In this document: positions 4,786 through 7,871 of the stretch, one piece after another | Position numbering within the stretch: the stretch's first letter is position 1 | Layout of the letters: every line of letters starts with the position of its first letter | Source of the DNA: an uncultured Anaerolineae bacterium | GTDB taxonomy: Bacteria > Chloroflexota > Anaerolineae > Anaerolineales > Villigracilaceae | Assembly (NCBI GenBank): GCA_903882765.1 | Contig: CAIRYE010000309.1 | Coordinates: 1 to 7,871, forward strand | Reading direction: 5' to 3' | DNA length: 7,871 bases | The notes under the pieces: model-generated | Seen by the model: only the letters and a program-made list of their open reading frames with translations | Told to the model about the DNA's origin: nothing | The model's database searches: none | Position numbers and translations under genes: made by a program

Positions 4786-7593
4786 CTACTTCTTTTCTGC
4801 CAAGTGCTTAAGAACCATTTCCTGATCTACTGGCAGGTTGTGTAAGCGAAGCCCGGTGATGTTGTATAACGCGTTTGTGATGGCTGGCGGGGTGGGGATG
4901 AGAACGATCTCGCCAACGCCTTTAGCGCCGTAAGGACCATCCGCGGAGGGGTCTTCGACTACGATCGATGTAATGAGCGGTGTGTGCATAATGGAAGGAA
5001 TTCGGTAACGTGACATTCTATCGGTGATCACGTAGCCATCTTCAGTGATGAAGTTTTCGAGCAAGGCATGCCCAACACCCATAACAACGCCGCCTTCAAC
5101 CTGGCCCTGTAGGCCAACAGGGTTGATCACCTTACCAACATCGTTGGCGGAAATGACTTGAATTACTTTCACTTCGCCGGTGTTCTGGTTTACTTCGATC
5201 TCGGCAGCCTGTGAGGCAAACGAGAAGGCAACATGCATATCGCCTTTTACTCCAAGCGGAGTGGTAACAGGGGCGTGATACTCGTATTCAGCAAGGGGTT
5301 TTACGTTCATTTCGACCATATCCAGGTAAACCTGGGAAAATGGAATATTCTTCCCAGAAACAAGCAAGCCATCGGGAGAGAATTTGATAAGATCTGGATC
5401 AACATCGTATTTCTCAGCGATGGTGCCGGTGATCAAATTACGCATTTCAATAGCGGCAAATTTGGAGGCGTTACCGGTTACAAAGGTTTGGCGGGAGGCT
5501 GTGGTTGGGCCGCCATTGGGGGTGAGGTCGGTATCCATTACCAAAACCTTAACGTTTTCAGGGTTCTGGGATAATTCCTCGCAAACAACCAATTGCATGA
5601 CGGTTACCAAGCCCTGACCTAGTTCCGCGGCTGCCGAGCGAACTTGGAATTTGCCGGTAGGATATAACTCAACATGGGCGCCGGAGCAATCGTCGGCTCC
5701 GCCACCGAGGCCGGTGTTTTTGAAGGCGGAGGCAAACCCCCATGCCCGCACGAGGTGTTCAGCTCCTTGTACTTTTCGTGGCTTGAAAAGATCTTCTTGG
5801 CGTAAGCCAGAAACGCGAATCATTTCGGCTTGTACTTTATCGATACAATCAACCAAACCAGCGCTATCACGCAGAACCTGACCGGTGCTGGTTTCGGCTC
5901 CTACTCGAAGGGCGTTTTTCCTACGAAGTTCGATGCGGTCGATGTTCAATTTTTCAGCAAGCATATCCATAACGGATTCGATAGCAAAAGCGGATTGTAA
6001 AACGCCAAAACCACGGAAAGCGCCGGCGGGCGGGTTGTTGGTATACATGGCGTAACAATCTGCATGTACATTGGGGATGATATATGGGCCGGCGGAGTGG
6101 GTGGTCGCGCGAGTGAGCACTTTTTCGCCAAGAGAGGCGTACGCGCCGGTATCACCATAGAGTTCTGTTTGGGCAGAAACTAATGTGCCGTCTTTCATCG
6201 CGCCGATCTTAACTTTGATCTGGGTAGCATGCCTTTTAGGATGTACGATCAGGCTTTCGTGCCTATCCCAAAGGATCTTGACTGGACGATTTAATTTTTG
6301 AGCCAACATAGCCGCGTGGATCTGTCCGGCAATGTCTTCTTTACCGCCAAAACCACCGCCCATCAATTGGCCAACAATCCGAACACGGTCTTCGGCAACG
6401 CCAAGGGTGCGGGAGACCTGTAAGCGATCCTGGTAGGGGATTTGGGAACCCACATAGATCTCCATACGGCCTTCTTTGGTTGGAACAGCTACGCTGCACT
6501 CAGGCTCCATAAAAAGGTGATCGGTGCTGGGGGTATGGAAGATCTCTTCCATCACGATATCAGCAGAGTCAAAGCCTTGCTGAACATCGCCTTTTCGTAC
6601 TTTGATATGTTTGAGTAAATTGCCATTGGGGTGAAGGGAATCCGATTCAGGGTGACGAGAAATAACTGGATCAGAAATAACAGGCTGAAGATCGAATTCG
6701 ACCTCAACCAAATCGGCCGCCGCGCGGGCGATCTCGGTGGTTTCAGCCGCGACAATTGCGATAGCGTCGCCAACGTAGCGAACTCGTTCGTTGATGCCAA
6801 CCATTACAGGCCAATCGTAGATCACCAATCCGTGAAATTTTTCGCCGGGGATATCATCAGCGGTGAGAACGGAGAGAACTCCGGGTAACGCCTTGGCTTT
6901 TTCGATATTGATGGAACGTACAAAAGCATGGGGGACTAGTGCCCGGCGTACAGCGCCAAAAACCATATCGTCAAAGACAAGGTCATCGGAATAGATCGCC
7001 ATGCCTGTCACTTTTTCAACGGAATCGGGGCGGGCTTGGGCTGTGCCAACGACTTTATGAGTGCCATCGTTGCTGGTATTCGCCATTTTTTCGACGGCAC
7101 GGTTATTTCTGAGGCTTTCAGCTGCTTCTAGGATGGAGCGCTCGATGGTTGGGTAACCTGCGCAACGGCAGAGTGTATCTTTTAGCGCGTGATGAATATC
7201 CGCTGAGGTTGGGTTGGCTTCGCGTTGTAGTAAACCATAGGCGGTCATGATCTGGCCAGGGATGCAGAAACCGCATTGGACGGCGCCGTTATTGATGAAG
7301 GTTTCTTGCAGTGGGTGGAGAACAGTTTTTCCATTCTCTTCTTTGGCAAGTCCTTCGATCGTGGTAATGAATTTGCCATTGGCTTTTTCGGAGGGGGTGG
7401 AACAAGAAAGCACCGATTCACCATTCATAATAACGGTACAAGCGCCGCACTCTGATTCTTCGCAGGCGATCTTTGTGCCGGTTAGTTTTAATCGTAAGCG
7501 CAGTAGGTCTGAGAGGGTTTCGCCAGGGATGCGTGGAAGCTGATAGGTCTTGCCATTAACATTTAATGTGATTAATTTATTTTCCATGATCAT
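4786..7593 (-). CDS. Fused 2Fe-2S + molybdopterin catalytic subunit of xanthine dehydrogenase-family hydroxylase
   Basis: This 935-residue protein combines two subunits that are usually separate. Residues 5-80 form a plant-type ferredoxin domain with cluster cysteines C44, C49, C52 and C64. Residues 85-160 form the second 2Fe-2S domain with C107, C110, C142 and C144 (CGFC...CRC). After a short polar linker (about 162-180), the hammerhead domain covers about 190-300 and the two Mo-cofactor domains about 320-850 and beyond. Visible active-site elements are GGGFGGKE (412-419), AFRGFG (525-530) and GAKGVGE with E895 as the likely catalytic base. By eye, Q384, E419, R527 and E895 correspond to bovine xanthine dehydrogenase Gln767, Glu802, Arg880 and Glu1261. 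A fused Fe-S/Mo chain also occurs in E. coli XdhD, next to FAD protein YgfM, and in the FAD-less Desulfovibrio aldehyde oxidoreductase. The FAD gene upstream favours the XdhD-like layout. The substrate (xanthine, another purine or N-heterocycle, aldehyde) is unresolved. The start is ATG 7593 or ATG 7587. Confidence 0.92.
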   Translation of the reverse strand: MIMENKLITLNVNGKTYQLPRIPGETLSDLLRLRLKLTGTKIACEESECGACTVIMNGESVLSCSTPSEKANGKFITTIEGLAKEENGKTVLHPLQETFINNGAVQCGFCIPGQIMTAYGLLQREANPTSADIHHALKDTLCRCAGYPTIERSILEAAESLRNNRAVEKMANTSNDGTHKVVGTAQARPDSVEKVTGMAIYSDDLVFDDMVFGAVRRALVPHAFVRSINIEKAKALPGVLSVLTADDIPGEKFHGLVIYDWPVMVGINERVRYVGDAIAIVAAETTEIARAAADLVEVEFDLQPVISDPVISRHPESDSLHPNGNLLKHIKVRKGDVQQGFDSADIVMEEIFHTPSTDHLFMEPECSVAVPTKEGRMEIYVGSQIPYQDRLQVSRTLGVAEDRVRIVGQLMGGGFGGKEDIAGQIHAAMLAQKLNRPVKILWDRHESLIVHPKRHATQIKVKIGAMKDGTLVSAQTELYGDTGAYASLGEKVLTRATTHSAGPYIIPNVHADCYAMYTNNPPAGAFRGFGVLQSAFAIESVMDMLAEKLNIDRIELRRKNALRVGAETSTGQVLRDSAGLVDCIDKVQAEMIRVSGLRQEDLFKPRKVQGAEHLVRAWGFASAFKNTGLGGGADDCSGAHVELYPTGKFQVRSAAAELGQGLVTVMQLVVCEELSQNPENVKVLVMDTDLTPNGGPTTASRQTFVTGNASKFAAIEMRNLITGTIAEKYDVDPDLIKFSPDGLLVSGKNIPFSQVYLDMVEMNVKPLAEYEYHAPVTTPLGVKGDMHVAFSFASQAAEIEVNQNTGEVKVIQVISANDVGKVINPVGLQGQVEGGVVMGVGHALLENFITEDGYVITDRMSRYRIPSIMHTPLITSIVVEDPSADGPYGAKGVGEIVLIPTPPAITNALYNITGLRLHNLPVDQEMVLKHLAEKK

Positions 7594-7597
7594 GAAT

Positions 7598-7601
7598 TCC
7601 T
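7598..7601 (-). promoter_or_regulatory. Shine-Dalgarno AGGA of the fused hydroxylase gene, ambiguous start
   Basis: AGGA is followed by 4 bases and then ATG (7593), with a second in-frame ATG at 7587, 10 bases from AGGA. Both spacings are slightly off the usual 5-9. The protein therefore begins either M-I-M-E-N-K or M-E-N-K, which does not affect any domain. Confidence 0.55.
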
Positions 7602-7603
7602 AA

Positions 7604-7871
7604 TTAAAAGGTCCGTTTCCAGGCCTGGAGGATGGTATTTTTAAATAACTCGGTAACCAATTGTTGGCGGTATTCTGAAGTTGCTCTGCGAGCGCTGGTT
7701 CGGAATTTTGCTTCGGATAGGATGGATTGCTGCGCTTTCGCGATCGCGTCACCGTTGAAGACCATACCCTTGAGCATTTCCTCTGTCTTTACCGCCCTAA
7801 ACGGAACAGGGCCAGCCGGACCGATCGAGATACGAACATCAACGATCTTATCTTCAGACCGTTCGATCCAA
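7604..7871 (-). CDS. FAD-binding subunit of xanthine dehydrogenase-family molybdenum hydroxylase, C-terminal fragment
   Basis: The visible part is 88 codons plus a TAA stop; the start and FAD-binding domain lie beyond the right edge. Read from base 7870 it begins W-I-E-R-S-E-D-K, then V-D-V-R-I-S-I-G-P-A-G-P-V-P-F-R-A, and ends with A-T-S-E-Y-R-Q-Q-L-V followed by a short helix. That layout is the CoxM/XdhB-type FAD subunit C-terminal domain: a beta strand with the (A/G)-P-x-P-x-R-A turn, then an R-x-x-x-E-Y-R-x-x-L helix. In this family the subunit passes electrons from the 2Fe-2S subunit to FAD and then to NAD+ or another acceptor in the cytoplasm. Its stop is 10 bases before the start of the fused Fe-S/Mo subunit, the usual partner, which supports the call. 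The specific enzyme cannot be told from this fragment. Confidence 0.85.
   Translation of the reverse strand, partial: WIERSEDKIVDVRISIGPAGPVPFRAVKTEEMLKGMVFNGDAIAKAQQSILSEAKFRTSARRATSEYRQQLVTELFKNTILQAWKRTF

Noticed and set aside
7247..7543. Plus-strand frame of 98 codons opposite the 2Fe-2S domain
   Set aside because: The minus-strand frame encodes all eight cluster cysteines, so the plus-strand frame is a shadow.

Overview
The window reads as one continuous minus-strand operon from a moderate-GC bacterium. Seven genes lie head to tail from base 7871 down to base 1, with gaps of 2 to 42 bases and no gene on the plus strand. The style of the threonine synthase-like protein, and the N-terminus of the methyltransferase at the left edge (PW-EGE-IPW... 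EHLSQ), recall Chloroflexota of the Anaerolineae type. That placement is an inference from memory, not a search result.

In transcription order (right to left) the genes are: (1) the C-terminal end of an FAD-binding subunit of a xanthine dehydrogenase-family molybdenum hydroxylase (7604-7870, cut by the window edge); (2) a 935-residue fusion of the 2Fe-2S subunit and the molybdopterin catalytic subunit of the same enzyme (4786-7593); (3) a threonine synthase-like PLP enzyme (3501-4769); (4) an AI-2E family membrane permease (2373-3458); (5) a GtrB/DPM1-like family 2 glycosyltransferase with two C-terminal membrane segments (1400-2341); (6) a MalY/PatB-type C-S beta-lyase/aminotransferase (210-1397); (7) the first 62 codons of a probable SAM-dependent methyltransferase (1-188, TTG start).

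The first two genes together make a complete electron path (Mo-cofactor, two 2Fe-2S clusters, FAD) for hydroxylating a purine or other N-heterocycle or aldehyde. Two PLP enzymes of amino-acid metabolism share the operon. The permease and the glycosyltransferase have no obvious link to the rest. The short gaps, and ribosome-binding sites embedded in upstream genes (malY inside the glycosyltransferase end, thrC-like across the hydroxylase stop), argue for co-transcription and partly coupled translation. The promoter must lie to the right of the window, unless the weak -10-like element before the AI-2E gene is real.

The most unexpected structure is a long near-perfect inverted repeat (3365-3414) inside the 5' part of the AI-2E coding sequence. 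It has a 12-bp perfect inner stem, an 8-bp outer stem and a run of five T directly after it in the direction of transcription, so it has the shape of an intragenic terminator or attenuator. No tRNA, rRNA, CRISPR array, insertion sequence or prophage gene was seen. No stretch over 300 bases lacks a gene.
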